Origin: Aphodousia faecalis
Lineage (GTDB): Bacteria; Pseudomonadota; Gammaproteobacteria; Burkholderiales; Burkholderiaceae_F
Direction: 5' to 3'
NCBI GenBank assembly: GCA_018712705.1
Contig: DVGM01000009.1
Location: forward strand, 1-64,000
DNA length: 64,000 nt
A model generated the notes under the pieces. It did no database searches. It saw nothing but the letters and a program-made list of their open reading frames with translations, and was not told the origin of the DNA. Positions 52,219-61,535 of the stretch are shown piece by piece. The position numbers and the translations under genes are program-made. Position 1 is the stretch's first letter. The number at the start of each line of letters is the position of its first letter.

Positions 52219-53289
52219 TTAACGGTGCATTCCCCGAACGTAGGAGGGCGGGAAATCCACTTTTTCTCCCAACTCCAGCGCAGCCTGCCACCCCCAATGG
52301 GGGTTAAGCAACATTTGCCGACCAACATCGACCAAATCAGCCGTTCCTTCCACGAGTACACTTTCGGCTTGGCGAGCGTCTTTAATTAAGCCACAGGCAA
52401 TTGTCGGAACCCCGGTTTGCAATCGAACAGCACGGGCAAACGGCAATTGGTAGCCATAGGAAACGTTGATCTTTTGACTGCTGTGCAAGCCCCCGGTTGA
52501 CACATCAACAAACGCACAACCTCTTTCTTTAAGGATTTCGACAAGCTCGATGGTTTCTTTTAGATTCCAACCGCCCTCAATCCAGTCCGTAGCAGAAACT
52601 CTTACCCCGATTTCAACATTGGAGGCCGCCTTTTTCATCGCATCAAAAACGGCCAATGGCAAGCGGATACGATTTTCAAAACTTCCGCCCCACTCATCGG
52701 TGCGAAGATTCGAAATCGGTGAGAGGAATTGGTGCAAAAGGTAGCCATGAGCCATGTGAATTTCAATGGCATCAACTCCTGCGCGCTGAGCACGTTCGGC
52801 AGCGTTCGCAAAAGCCTGAATAGTGGCTTCTATGCCACCCGGCAGCATTTCCCGCGGAGTCGGTGCATCACCGCCTGCGCTCACCGCTGACGGAGCAACT
52901 GGCTCCCATCCGCCTTCTTTAGCTAAGAGATGGCCGCCGAACCAAGGAGCACGTTCAGAAGCTTTACGTCCCGCGTGACTAATTTGCACAGCAACTTTCG
53001 TTGTCGGATCAATCGCTTTCATTGTCTGAACGATTTCTGCAAAATAACCCGCCAACTCATCTGACCAAAGTCCCAAATCTGAACCGGTTATACGACCATC
53101 CGGCGTCACAGCCGTGGCTTCTATACAAACAAGTCCCGCACCAGATCCTGCCAATTTGCCATAGTGAACTTTATGCCAAGTTGTAGCCTTTCCATCAATG
53201 GCTTGATACTGACACATCGGCGGCACACTGATGCGATTGCGAAGTTGCATCTGACCGATTGTGTAAGGAGAAAACAACTGCGTTTTCAT
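52219..53289 (-). CDS. old-yellow-enzyme family NADH:flavin oxidoreductase (YqjM-like)
   Basis: 356 residues. FMN ene-reductase of the YqjM/xenobiotic-reductase class: RNRISVPPMCQYQA with the class-specific Cys, LVCIEATAVTPDGRI, VQISHAGRKA (His), EIHMAHGYLLHQFLSPISN, VRVSATDW and GRQMLLNPHW. Reduces activated C=C bonds. It sits inside the riboflavin cluster between ribE and ribH, where betaproteobacteria usually carry ribBA; no ribBA is present in the window. Confidence 0.92.
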   Translation of the reverse strand: MKTQLFSPYTIGQMQLRNRISVPPMCQYQAIDGKATTWHKVHYGKLAGSGAGLVCIEATAVTPDGRITGSDLGLWSDELAGYFAEIVQTMKAIDPTTKVAVQISHAGRKASERAPWFGGHLLAKEGGWEPVAPSAVSAGGDAPTPREMLPGGIEATIQAFANAAERAQRAGVDAIEIHMAHGYLLHQFLSPISNLRTDEWGGSFENRIRLPLAVFDAMKKAASNVEIGVRVSATDWIEGGWNLKETIELVEILKERGCAFVDVSTGGLHSSQKINVSYGYQLPFARAVRLQTGVPTIACGLIKDARQAESVLVEGTADLVDVGRQMLLNPHWGWQAALELGEKVDFPPSYVRGMHR

Positions 53290-53307
53290 GATTGAATTCC
53301 TTTCGTA

Positions 53308-53925
53308 TCAAAAGAGTCCTTCATCGTTTTTAAGGCTCATCATTCGTTCCACGTAGCGAGCAATCGTGTCGATCTCAAGGTTGACCCAAGACTGAGGTTT
53401 TAAGTGCTTTAACGTGGTAACTTCCACGGTGTGCGGAATCAAATTAATGGAGATACGAGTGCCCACTGGTGTATCTTCAACATCATTAATTGTCAAAGAA
53501 ACTCCATTGACTGTCACCGATCCCTTATAGGCCAAATAGGCAGACAATTTCATGGGGGCACGAACCACTAAATGCCAACTTTCGGCCTTGGGTTCCATCA
53601 CTTCCACCTGGCCCACACCGTCCACATGACCGGAAACAATATGACCGTCCAATCGATCACCAACACGGAGCGCTTTTTCCAAATTGACTTCGCCCCAGGT
53701 ATCTAATCCACATGTTTTTGACAAACTTTCTGCGGAGACCTCAATTTGAAATGTATCGCCTTCAATATTAACAACGGTCATGCAAGCGCCATTGACCGCA
53801 ATCGATTCGCCAATCTCGGTCCCCTTAAGCCAGCCTGCCGGTGTGTCAATCGTCAGGCGAACACCGTCACCTAATTTTTCAGGTTCGCGGACCTTGCCAA
53901 TTGCTTCAATAATGCCTGTAAACAT
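53308..53925 (-). CDS. ribE: riboflavin synthase alpha subunit
   Basis: 205 residues, two lumazine-binding repeats (MFTGIIEAIGKV to VEVSAESLSKT; GDRLDGHIVSGHVDGVGQV to LIPHTVEVTTL). N-terminal MFTGIIE is diagnostic. Disproportionates two lumazines to riboflavin. Starts 4 bp after ribD. Confidence 0.96.
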   Translation of the reverse strand: MFTGIIEAIGKVREPEKLGDGVRLTIDTPAGWLKGTEIGESIAVNGACMTVVNIEGDTFQIEVSAESLSKTCGLDTWGEVNLEKALRVGDRLDGHIVSGHVDGVGQVEVMEPKAESWHLVVRAPMKLSAYLAYKGSVTVNGVSLTINDVEDTPVGTRISINLIPHTVEVTTLKHLKPQSWVNLEIDTIARYVERMMSLKNDEGLF

Positions 53926-53929
53926 CGTT

Positions 53930-55027
53930 TTATTTCCTTTTTCGTAAGATTATTCGAACATCTTCGCCCACTTGGCTCGTCTGAACCGTTGTCCATGTTT
54001 CACAATCAGACAACGATTGAAGGGGCGGAAGATCGAAAGCACTTCTGCCCTGTCCTAATATTTTCGGCGCAATGTAGCATAAGAGCTCATCGACTAAACC
54101 TAATCGGACCATTTCACCGGTTAAAGTTGCTCCCGCTTCGACGTGCACCTCATTGACTTCACGTCGTGCCAGTTCCTTCAAAAGCGCTTGCAGATCAACT
54201 CGACCGTTTTCACCCGAAAGACTCAGAATTTCTGCGCCTTTTTCTCTTAATCGCTGGGATTTTTCGAGATTTTCCTCGACACAAACAACAAGCGTTTGCC
54301 CTTCATCAAAAAAAGTGTTTTCAGGATTAACTCTCAAATGAGAATCAACCAGAACCTTCAATGGTTGCCTTGATTGAAGTTTTCCATCCTCTCTGGCCGT
54401 TAACGACGGATTATCGGCCAATACCGTCCCGACCCCCGTGAGAATTGCCCCGGCCTCACAACGGTATCGCCTGCCGTCTTCCCTGGCTTCAGGCCCCGTG
54501 ATCCACTGACTTTCTCCGTTTGTCAGAGCCGTAAATCCATCTAGGCTCATCGCGACTTTCGCGCGCACCCAAGGGCGATTTTCTGTCATTCGCGTCATAA
54601 AGCCCGCGTTCATCTGCCAGGCTTCTTTTTGCAGTAATCCGACATCCACTGTGATTCCGGCTTGCCGAAGCATTTCAACTCCACGGCCGGCCACAAGCGG
54701 ATTGGGATCCAAACACGCAACAACCACTCGGGCGACTTGTTCTTTAATTAACCTCAGAGCACAAGGAGGAGTTCTCCCATAATGAGAGCAAGGCTCCAAC
54801 GTCACGTAAACAGTCGCTCCCTTTACATCATGTCCTTTAGAAGCCGCATCTTTAATCGCTTGGATTTCGGCATGATCAGAGCCTACCTTTTGAGTAAAGC
54901 CCTCGCCCAAAACAGAGCCTTCTCGAACAATGACGCAACCGACGGAAGGATTGGGCGGACTAATCGGACGGGCCTTAGCGGCTAGCGCTAAAGCCTTAAA
55001 CATATAGTCTCGATCTGAAGAGGACAT
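53930..55027 (-). CDS. ribD: bifunctional riboflavin deaminase/reductase
   Basis: 365 residues. Deaminase half: GSDHAEIQAIKDA (HAE), VTLEPCSHYGRTPPC (PCxxxGRTPPC zinc site). Reductase half: WVRAKVAMSLDGFTA, QWITGPEAREDGRRYR and VHVEAGATLTGEMVRLGLVDEL. Two successive steps of riboflavin synthesis. Six bp after nrdR. Confidence 0.96.
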   Translation of the reverse strand: MSSSDRDYMFKALALAAKARPISPPNPSVGCVIVREGSVLGEGFTQKVGSDHAEIQAIKDAASKGHDVKGATVYVTLEPCSHYGRTPPCALRLIKEQVARVVVACLDPNPLVAGRGVEMLRQAGITVDVGLLQKEAWQMNAGFMTRMTENRPWVRAKVAMSLDGFTALTNGESQWITGPEAREDGRRYRCEAGAILTGVGTVLADNPSLTAREDGKLQSRQPLKVLVDSHLRVNPENTFFDEGQTLVVCVEENLEKSQRLREKGAEILSLSGENGRVDLQALLKELARREVNEVHVEAGATLTGEMVRLGLVDELLCYIAPKILGQGRSAFDLPPLQSLSDCETWTTVQTSQVGEDVRIILRKRK

Positions 55028-55033
55028 CTCTGA

Positions 55034-55477
55034 CTAGACCTCTCGAGCCATATCAGCAAATTTTTGAACGTCTTCAAAATTGCGATAAACGCTGGCAAAG
55101 CGAACATAGGCGACTTTATCAAGACCGCGCAGCTCTTCCATCACCAATTCGCCCAAGCGATCGCTTCGGACTTCCCGTTCTCCTAGTGCAAGCATCTTTT
55201 GCTCAATACGGTTAATTGCTTCATCCACCCGCTCGCGCGATACCGGACGCTTACGTAACGCGAGCATCATTGAAGCACGAAGCTTCTTTTGGTCATACTC
55301 GCAACGTCCGCCTCCACGCTTAATAATGGAAGGCATCGAAAGTTCCACTCTTTCATAGGTGGTAAAGCGTTTTTCACACTTTAAGCAACGACGACGTCTA
55401 CGAATAGTCGTACCATCCTCACTTGTGCGAGAGTCAATCACTTGGGTTTGCTCATGTTTACAAAAAGGACAATGCAT
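55034..55477 (-). CDS. nrdR: transcriptional repressor NrdR
   Basis: 147 residues. N-terminal zinc ribbon MHCPFCKHEQTQVIDSR...CLKCEKRFTTYER, then an ATP-cone (PSIIKRGGGRCEYDQKKLRASM, VRSDRLGELVMEELRGLD, VAYVRFASVYRNF). Senses dATP/ATP and represses reductase genes at NrdR boxes; a candidate box pair is at 14801-14848. First gene of the rib-nusB cluster, as in many proteobacteria. Confidence 0.97.
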   Translation of the reverse strand: MHCPFCKHEQTQVIDSRTSEDGTTIRRRRRCLKCEKRFTTYERVELSMPSIIKRGGGRCEYDQKKLRASMMLALRKRPVSRERVDEAINRIEQKMLALGEREVRSDRLGELVMEELRGLDKVAYVRFASVYRNFEDVQKFADMAREV

Positions 55478-55889
55478 ACCCCCATCTCCTTTGTATGACC
55501 ACTAACGATAAAAACTTTTTAACCACAATATATGGTATTAAAGCATTTAGGTTTGATTGTACTCGTTGCCACACTATCTGTGGAGATTTTTTCGATTAAT
55601 ATGGAGAATTTGTGTTTTTATCGAAGATATTTCAAACGAAATACAATTGAGAGAGAATTTTTTAAATAACTAAATCTTGAGGGGTTATGTAAATAACTAA
55701 AATCAATTTCACAAGCACACTGCATGAGAAACCAGCGATCGGCTTACAAAATCTCGCATTTAAAATCAGCACTGCTCAAATACTAAAAAGGGGCAATCCT
55801 AAACGTCTTTGAGATCACCCCCACTTCAATCAAGTCGGCCGGAAGGTAGTAGAAAACCGGCGTTAACTTAGATTAGAAGACTTCTCAGA
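55478..55889. other. AT-rich intergenic region upstream of nrdR
   Basis: About 410 bp with no supported gene. It must contain the nrdR-rib promoter. One NrdR-box-like stretch (55524-55537) and a palindrome CCACACTATCTGTGG (55569-55583) are present but not at the canonical spacing. Its left part (55801-55889) is the porin 3' flank shared with 36898-36985. Confidence 0.6.
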
Positions 55890-56063
55890 TTAGAAGTTGT
55901 GAACGATACCGGCAACGACTTCTGTCGCCTTAGCTTCGACATCACGGTCTTCGCTCTCACCGCTAACCTTGGTATAACCAGCAGCCGTGTAAACATTTGT
56001 ACGCTTGCTCAACGGATATTGGTAACCGACGCCAAATTGGATCGTATCATTGGCGCCTGTTGG
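55890..56063 (-). pseudogene. C-terminal fragment of an outer-membrane porin
   Basis: The last ~57 residues of a Gram-negative trimeric porin remain: DTIQFGVGYQYPLSKRT, NVYTAAGYTKV and the terminal aromatic VVAGIVHNF then stop. Upstream the frame meets TAG at 56064-56066 and unrelated sequence. The 3' flank is similar to that behind nrdB. Confidence 0.85.
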
Positions 56064-56149
56064 CTATGGCTAGCTGGCAGCATCCCACAAGCAACTGATC
56101 GACTTGGAGGTGGGTAGTCATTTTGAACCAGCAAATCAATGGGTTGTCT

Positions 56150-56319
56150 TCAGCTGTGACCTTTCACCAAAATTAAATTTTCAATATTGACATATACCGT
56201 ACTTTTGTAACACTGCGCTGCAAATTCTTTCATTAACCTCGTTCTGCCAACTTCTCTTGCTCCACAAATGACAAATGGATTCCTATTCCTTTGAGCGGTT
56301 CAATAACTTTGCGGTACAT
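56150..56319 (-). pseudogene. frameshifted N-terminal fragment of an AAA_14/DUF4143 ATPase
   Basis: Minus-strand ATG at 56319 reads MYRKVIEPLKG, then a frame change is needed to continue with NPFVICGAREVGRTRLMKEF (Walker A with Lys replaced by Arg) and CYKSTVYVNIENL, ending at a stop at 56150-56152. This is the N-terminus of the DUF4143-type ATPase family, with frameshift and loss of the rest. Confidence 0.75.
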
Positions 56320-56391
56320 AAATCCGTGCCCTATTGCATTTAATGTACAAAAAATGAAAAAACGTCTTGTCAATAAACCTAAGAACAACTT

Positions 56392-56412
56392 GGGGGAGCA
56401 ACTCGCTCCCCC
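56392..56412 (-). terminator. terminator-like hairpin after the PEBP gene
   Basis: 8-bp stem GGGGGAGC/GCTCCCCC with 5-nt loop, 25 bp past the PEBP stop; no good T-run follows. Confidence 0.45.
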
Positions 56413-56436
56413 ATTAGTCTATCCAGTGAGAATCGC

Positions 56437-57036
56437 TTAAAGCGGTTGCAACCTGGGATTCAAACTATAAATTCCTTGAATCGTGGCGCTTGCCAAAACG
56501 TGCGAAGCCATACGCTCACAAACCTCTTCCCAACGGGCCGTATCAGGCAAGTCTAGTGTTTTCACATCAAGCGCATACACCCGGAATTCGTAGCCGTGCA
56601 TGCGAGCGTCGAATCCCGGAGGACAGGGGCCGTCGTAGCCGCGATGGATTTCCGTCTCTGATGAGTAATCATTGATTGCCTCAATTCCCATCGGTTTGGC
56701 AAAACGCTTACCACTTTTTTCATCGCCGACACTAGCTTCGCCCTTTTTCACTTCGCAAACGGCGGGATCCATGTCCCACACCAACCAGTGAACAAAGTCG
56801 CGCCTTGGCTGATCAGCAGGAATTTCGCCATCTTCATTTAAAGCCTTTCGATCTGTCGGGACATCCGGATCAATACAAGCTAAAACAATGGATTGTGTTC
56901 CTTGCGGCAAACCGCTCCATGAAAGTTGAGGGTTTAAATTTTCAGCCAACGCGAATTTGCCGTCAACTAATTGCCCGTAGGCACATTCGCTCGGAATCCA
57001 CTGCCCGTGCTCAAAGTCTTGACTGGTTATTTTCAT
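56437..57036 (-). CDS. YbhB/YbcL family PEBP-like protein
   Basis: 199 residues from ATG at 57036 (GGAGG upstream; the longer frame to 57093 ignores this site). Phosphatidylethanolamine-binding fold: NLNPQLSWSGLPQGTQSIVLACIDPDVP, RRDFVHWLVWDMDP, GYDGPCPPGF and YEFRVYALDV. Cytoplasmic, no signal peptide. Ligand and role unknown. Upstream of nothing obvious; dtd is 61 bp away on the same strand. Confidence 0.88.
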   Translation of the reverse strand: MKITSQDFEHGQWIPSECAYGQLVDGKFALAENLNPQLSWSGLPQGTQSIVLACIDPDVPTDRKALNEDGEIPADQPRRDFVHWLVWDMDPAVCEVKKGEASVGDEKSGKRFAKPMGIEAINDYSSETEIHRGYDGPCPPGFDARMHGYEFRVYALDVKTLDLPDTARWEEVCERMASHVLASATIQGIYSLNPRLQPL

Positions 57037-57097
57037 AGACAATCCTCCCAAATTACTAACTTGATTATTCGTTGATCCAGACGCTTTTGTCAATCTT

Positions 57098-57535
57098 TTA
57101 ACACTTTAGCCAAATCGTCACAGGACCGTCATTGATTAAGGCGACCTGCATATTTGCGCCAAACTGCCCTGTTTCTGTTTTTAGACCGCTTTCTTTAATT
57201 TTTTCAATAAAGTGTTCATAAAGACGCTTTCCCGTTTCAGGGTCTGCAGCAGGCGTAAAACTCGGCCGAAGTCCTTTAGCTGTGTCCGCAGCAAGGGTGA
57301 ATTGGGAAACGATTAATATTTCTCCACCGATATCGGACACACTTTTATTCATTTTGCCGTTTTCGTCTTCAAAAATCCGATAAGCCAACACTTTTTTTGC
57401 AAGCTTTTCACATTGCTCTGCGCTATCGCCTTTTTCTGCACAAACTAAAACCAAAAGACCTTGTTTCACGGCGCCAATTACTTGCTCATTGACTGTCACG
57501 GAGGCGTTTTTAACTCTTTGCAGTAATCCGATCAT
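57098..57535 (-). CDS. dtd: D-aminoacyl-tRNA deacylase
   Basis: 145 residues. Start MIGLLQRVKNASVTVN. The two active-site motifs are ILIVSQFTLAAD and the Gly-Pro cis motif INDGPVTIWL. Removes D-amino acids mischarged on tRNA. Follows tyrS, a frequent D-tyrosine-mischarging enzyme, across a terminator. Confidence 0.95.
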   Translation of the reverse strand: MIGLLQRVKNASVTVNEQVIGAVKQGLLVLVCAEKGDSAEQCEKLAKKVLAYRIFEDENGKMNKSVSDIGGEILIVSQFTLAADTAKGLRPSFTPAADPETGKRLYEHFIEKIKESGLKTETGQFGANMQVALINDGPVTIWLKC

Positions 57536-57547
57536 TATCCTTCCCTT

Positions 57548-57592
57548 TGATAAAAAGCCGCGGCAAAACTTCGTTCGTCGCGGCTTTTGTTT
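57548..57592 (-). terminator. terminator of tyrS
   Basis: 10-bp stem AAAAGCCGCG/CGCGGCTTTT (57553-57562, 57579-57588) with T-runs on both strands. Confidence 0.85.
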
Positions 57593-57606
57593 TTCACAAA
57601 ATGGTC

Positions 57607-58845
57607 TTAGTGAACCGTCACCTTAGCCCATTTACGCTTACCAACTTGAATGGTATATGTGCCAACCTTAAGCTTTAATCCGCGGTCGGTTACGCGGTCT
57701 CCATTGACGCGAACACCCCCTTGGTCAACGTTACGGTTTGCTTCGCCGACGCTGGGCACCATGCCGGCTTCCTTAATGAGCTTACCGATGCCGATCTCGC
57801 CATCCACAGCGGCTACATTGACTTCCGGGATTTCCGATGGCATTTCGCCAGCGCGGAATCGGTTATTAAATTCCACCTCTGCAGCATCTGCGTCAGCGCT
57901 CGTGTGGAAACGCTCAACAATTTCTTTAGCTAAAAGGACCTTGGCTTCGCGAGGGTTGCGACCATTGGCACACTCATTTTTCAGCGTTTCAATTTCGCTG
58001 TTGCTCTTTAAGCTCAAAAGGTCATACCAATTCCACATCAAGTCGTCCGAAATACTCATCACCTTGCCAAACATATCATTCGGCGTATCGGTGATACCGA
58101 TGTAGTTGTGCTTGGACTTACTCATCTTGTTGACGCCATCCAGACCGACAAGCAAGGGCATGGTCAAAATGCACTGGGGCTCTTGATCATATTGGCGTTG
58201 TAATTCGCGACCGACAAGAAGATTGAAGCGTTGATCCGAACCACCTAATTCCATATCAGCTTTCAAAGCCACGCTGTCGTAACCTTGCATGAGCGGATAC
58301 AAAAGTTCATGCATGGCAATCGGAGCCTGCTCGGCATAGCGCTTGGCAAAATCATCGCGCTCAAGCAAGCGTGCCAATGTATAGCGAGAGGCCAGCTTGA
58401 TCATATCGGTAGCCGTCATCTTGTCGCTCCATTCGGAGTTGTAACGGATTTCCGTCTTTTCGCGATCCAAAATAAGGCTTGCCTGATCCAAGTAAGTCTT
58501 AGCATTGACTTCAATTTGTTCGCGGGAAAGGGGCGGACGGGTCACGTTGCGGCCTGAAGGGTCACCGATAGCGGCCGTGAAGTCTCCGATCAAGAAAATA
58601 ACGGTGTGGCCCAAATCTTGCAATTGACGCAATTTATTCAACACAACCGTGTGACCGATATGAATATCCGGAGCTGTGGGGTCCAAACCGAGCTTGCAGC
58701 GCAAAGGCGTTCCCGTCGCCTGCGAGCGAGCCAGCTTTTGCTCAAGATCCGATTCAATCAAAAGCGTGTCAACGCCGCGCTTAATGGTTGCCATGGCCTC
58801 CTTGACCTGCTCGGTCACAGGATATTTTTGTTCAGTTTCGCTCAT
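57607..58845 (-). CDS. tyrS: tyrosyl-tRNA synthetase
   Basis: 412 residues, bacterial TyrRS of the TyrZ-like length. HIGH-type motif DIHIGHTVVLNKL, LIGDFTAAIGDPSGRN, QGYDSVAL, LGGSDQRFNLLVGREL, KMSKSKHNYIG (KMSKS), and a C-terminal S4 RNA-binding domain (GGVRVNGDRVTDRGLKL). Divergent from the M23 peptidase gene. Confidence 0.97.
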   Translation of the reverse strand: MSETEQKYPVTEQVKEAMATIKRGVDTLLIESDLEQKLARSQATGTPLRCKLGLDPTAPDIHIGHTVVLNKLRQLQDLGHTVIFLIGDFTAAIGDPSGRNVTRPPLSREQIEVNAKTYLDQASLILDREKTEIRYNSEWSDKMTATDMIKLASRYTLARLLERDDFAKRYAEQAPIAMHELLYPLMQGYDSVALKADMELGGSDQRFNLLVGRELQRQYDQEPQCILTMPLLVGLDGVNKMSKSKHNYIGITDTPNDMFGKVMSISDDLMWNWYDLLSLKSNSEIETLKNECANGRNPREAKVLLAKEIVERFHTSADADAAEVEFNNRFRAGEMPSEIPEVNVAAVDGEIGIGKLIKEAGMVPSVGEANRNVDQGGVRVNGDRVTDRGLKLKVGTYTIQVGKRKWAKVTVH

Positions 58846-58969
58846 AGATTTTTTACAAAAAAATTACATAAAAAAACAGAATATTCAATCGGTCTCATGG
58901 AGTAATTCGGGTAAAATTAGTGCCGTTTTCCGATTGCGTATCGGCTTATTGTAACCAATCAATCCTCTA

Positions 58970-60436
58970 ATGTCTGCGCCCAGTATCCTTGCTAAGAATT
59001 TACGTACCGTTGGCCAAGGCTTATGCCTTGTCGCCCGCGGCTGCGCTCGCTCGTGGGATCGGGTTGCTAAAAGCCCATACAGACGCTTGGTTTTAGGTAT
59101 CACTTTCGGTATTTTGCCCGCTTCTGTCGCTATCGCTACCTATTCGGCCTATCCGTCCGATGATGAACAAATGGCAAGAAGCCTGCAAACGGAAATTGTC
59201 GCTCCGCTTCCCATTCCCTCAATTGCGGACCAAATCACCGTTGTAACCACGCATAGTGCTGTAACAACACATACGACAATGATCCGAGTCAACGATACGC
59301 TCGGAGCTATTTTCTCTAGATTAAATATTGAAGATGCGGCACTGCAGCGCTTCATTCGCGGCCAGACATTAGCTCAGCCGCTTTCGACACCGCGTGAGGG
59401 TGTTTATGTACAGGCAAAGGTGACAGCCGACAAGAAAGCTCAGACTCTGAAGATTTTCTTAGAAAGCCGTTCTGCCAATCAAAAGAATTCCGTCGTCACA
59501 ATCTCTCGCAGAGGCGAGCGTTTTGTTATCAACTCAGCTCCCTTCGTTTATGAAACGCAACAAGCGATGAGTGCCGGACTCGTTGATAAGTCACTTATTG
59601 AATCTGCCAAAGCTGTCGGTGTCCCTAGTGAAATTGCAGAAAAAATGCCCCTGGCGTTTGAGCGTGCAATCAACAACGGCCTGGATATTTCAAAAGGCGA
59701 TGACTTCCGCGTTATCTATGAGCGGCAGTTCCTTGAAGGAGACTTTGTCAGAAACGGGAAAATTTTGGCTGTTTCTGTGACCCATCAAGGCAAAACATAC
59801 GAAAGTTTCTGGGCCGATGATGGCACAAGAAACGGCGGGTTCTATAGCCTAGACGGGACCTCCAACCGTACAACCTTTATCCGCGTTCCCGTTGAAGGCG
59901 CACGGGTGACTTCAAGCTTTATGCCAATGAGACGTCACCCCGTGACGGGCGTGCTTCGTCCTCACCAAGGGACTGACTTCGGCGCTCCCCGAGGTAATAA
60001 GATTTTTGCCGCTGCCGACGGCGTTATTTCCAGACGCTCCTTTGATAAGCGCGGTTTCGGCAACTACCTCATGATCAAACATGATGATTCACGCACAACG
60101 CTGTACGGCCATATGTCCCGAATTGCCGATGGCATGAAGGTCGGCGTTCCCGTTAAACGCGGACAGGTTATCGGCTATGTCGGAGCCACAGGCTTGGCGA
60201 CCGGTCCTCACCTTCACTATGAATTGCGTGTTAATAACCGTCAGGTCAATCCGTTGAAAACAAGTATTCCGGATAAAGAACATCTGACGAACGAAGAAAA
60301 ACATAAACTTCTAGCCTCCGCCCGTCCTCTGACGGCTCGACTGGCTATGCTTAACCGTATTCAATCCGTTAAACCGCTGACACCGAGGGAAGCGGTTGCT
60401 AAAGAAGAAAGCACCCCGGAACAACCCAGGTCATAA
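58970..60436 (+). CDS. M23 family peptidoglycan endopeptidase, membrane-anchored
   Basis: 488 residues. N-terminal cytosolic stretch then one membrane helix (about 40-60). A middle OapA/LysM-like region (VNDTLGAIFSRLNIEDAALQRFI) follows. The C-terminal LytM domain carries HQGTDFGAP (HxxxD), the HMSR region and GPHLHYELRVNN (HxH) zinc ligands. Probably a DD-endopeptidase (MepM-like) for cell-wall growth. Order tyrS | M23-anmK is conserved in Burkholderiales. Confidence 0.93.
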   Translation: MSAPSILAKNLRTVGQGLCLVARGCARSWDRVAKSPYRRLVLGITFGILPASVAIATYSAYPSDDEQMARSLQTEIVAPLPIPSIADQITVVTTHSAVTTHTTMIRVNDTLGAIFSRLNIEDAALQRFIRGQTLAQPLSTPREGVYVQAKVTADKKAQTLKIFLESRSANQKNSVVTISRRGERFVINSAPFVYETQQAMSAGLVDKSLIESAKAVGVPSEIAEKMPLAFERAINNGLDISKGDDFRVIYERQFLEGDFVRNGKILAVSVTHQGKTYESFWADDGTRNGGFYSLDGTSNRTTFIRVPVEGARVTSSFMPMRRHPVTGVLRPHQGTDFGAPRGNKIFAAADGVISRRSFDKRGFGNYLMIKHDDSRTTLYGHMSRIADGMKVGVPVKRGQVIGYVGATGLATGPHLHYELRVNNRQVNPLKTSIPDKEHLTNEEKHKLLASARPLTARLAMLNRIQSVKPLTPREAVAKEESTPEQPRS

Positions 60437-60437
60437 G

Positions 60438-61535
60438 ATGAGCAGGCGATCGGACATTTTCATTGGTTTGATGTCTGGAACGAGCCTTGACGGCGCCGAC
60501 GCGGTGGCTTGCCAATTCAAGGCTGACCGAGTTCAATTTCTCGGGCACGAACACTTGTCTTACAACCTCTCACTGCGAAAAGCTCTTTTATCGCTTTTAA
60601 CATCCGGGTCCGATGAAATTAATCGGTGCGGCCAAACGGCCATTCAATTGGCTCACTTTTACGCACAAGTGGTCAAGCGCTTGTTAGCCAAACTTAATCT
60701 CACTCCTCAGGATATCGCCGCCATAGGAGTTCACGGACAAACCATTCGCCATTGCCCGCAATTAGGGTTTACTGTGCAGCTGAATAATCCGGCCTTACTA
60801 GCAGAACTCACCAACATTGATGTCATCGCTGACTTCAGAAGTCGGGATATGGCCGCAGGGGGCGAAGGTGCGCCGCTTGTCCCCGCCTTTCACGCCTGTA
60901 TATTCTCCGGCGACTCACCTCGAGCCATTGTCAACATCGGCGGCATTGCCAATGTGACCTTATTAAAAGGAAAGACTGTCTTAGGTTTTGACTGTGGCCC
61001 AGGCAACACATTGATGGATGTGTGGGTACAAAAACACTGCGGACTGCTTTTCGATGAAAACGGACGTTGGGCTTCGAAGGGCAAGATTGTTGGCGCGTTA
61101 CTTGAAGCGTGTCTGACAGATCTTTACTTCAAACGCAAACCGCCGAAGAGTACCGGTCGAGAATATTTCAACGAAAACTGGCTTCTGGAGCGCTTTCCTT
61201 TGCTCCCGTCGCTTAATCCTGAAGATGTTCAGCGCACCCTGATTGCCCTGACCGCTCAAGGTATTCTCTCTGCTATCGCGCAAACGCAGCCTGATACGAA
61301 AGAACTTTTTGTCTGCGGAGGCGGAGCGCTTAATCCTTTGCTGATGCAGGAGTTGCAAAAAGGACCTTATGGCGTCTTCAGCACCTCTGTTTTAGGCGTT
61401 GACCCCATGCATGTTGAATCCATGGCTTTTGCCTGGCTTGCCTATCGTTTCGCCAATAAAAAAGCCGGGAATCTCCCGGCTGTTACGCGAGCTCGAGGCG
61501 AGCGCATCTTAGGCGCGCTCTACCCGGCTTACTAA
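60438..61535 (+). CDS. anmK: anhydro-N-acetylmuramic acid kinase
   Basis: 365 residues from ATG at 60438, 1 bp after the M23 stop. Recycles cell-wall anhydroMurNAc to MurNAc-6-P. FIGLMSGTSLDGADAV, GVHGQTIRHCP, DVIADFRSRDMAAGGEGAPLVPAFH, NIGGIANVTLL, GFDCGPGNTLMDVW and VCGGGALNPLLM. Functionally linked to the upstream peptidase; its stop overlaps that of convergent erpA by 4 bp. Confidence 0.96.
   Translation: MSRRSDIFIGLMSGTSLDGADAVACQFKADRVQFLGHEHLSYNLSLRKALLSLLTSGSDEINRCGQTAIQLAHFYAQVVKRLLAKLNLTPQDIAAIGVHGQTIRHCPQLGFTVQLNNPALLAELTNIDVIADFRSRDMAAGGEGAPLVPAFHACIFSGDSPRAIVNIGGIANVTLLKGKTVLGFDCGPGNTLMDVWVQKHCGLLFDENGRWASKGKIVGALLEACLTDLYFKRKPPKSTGREYFNENWLLERFPLLPSLNPEDVQRTLIALTAQGILSAIAQTQPDTKELFVCGGGALNPLLMQELQKGPYGVFSTSVLGVDPMHVESMAFAWLAYRFANKKAGNLPAVTRARGERILGALYPAY

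Noticed and set aside
55524..55583. NrdR boxes autoregulating nrdR
   Set aside because: One site resembles the box, but the second palindrome is 45 bp away and of the wrong length; no pair at 31-32 bp spacing.
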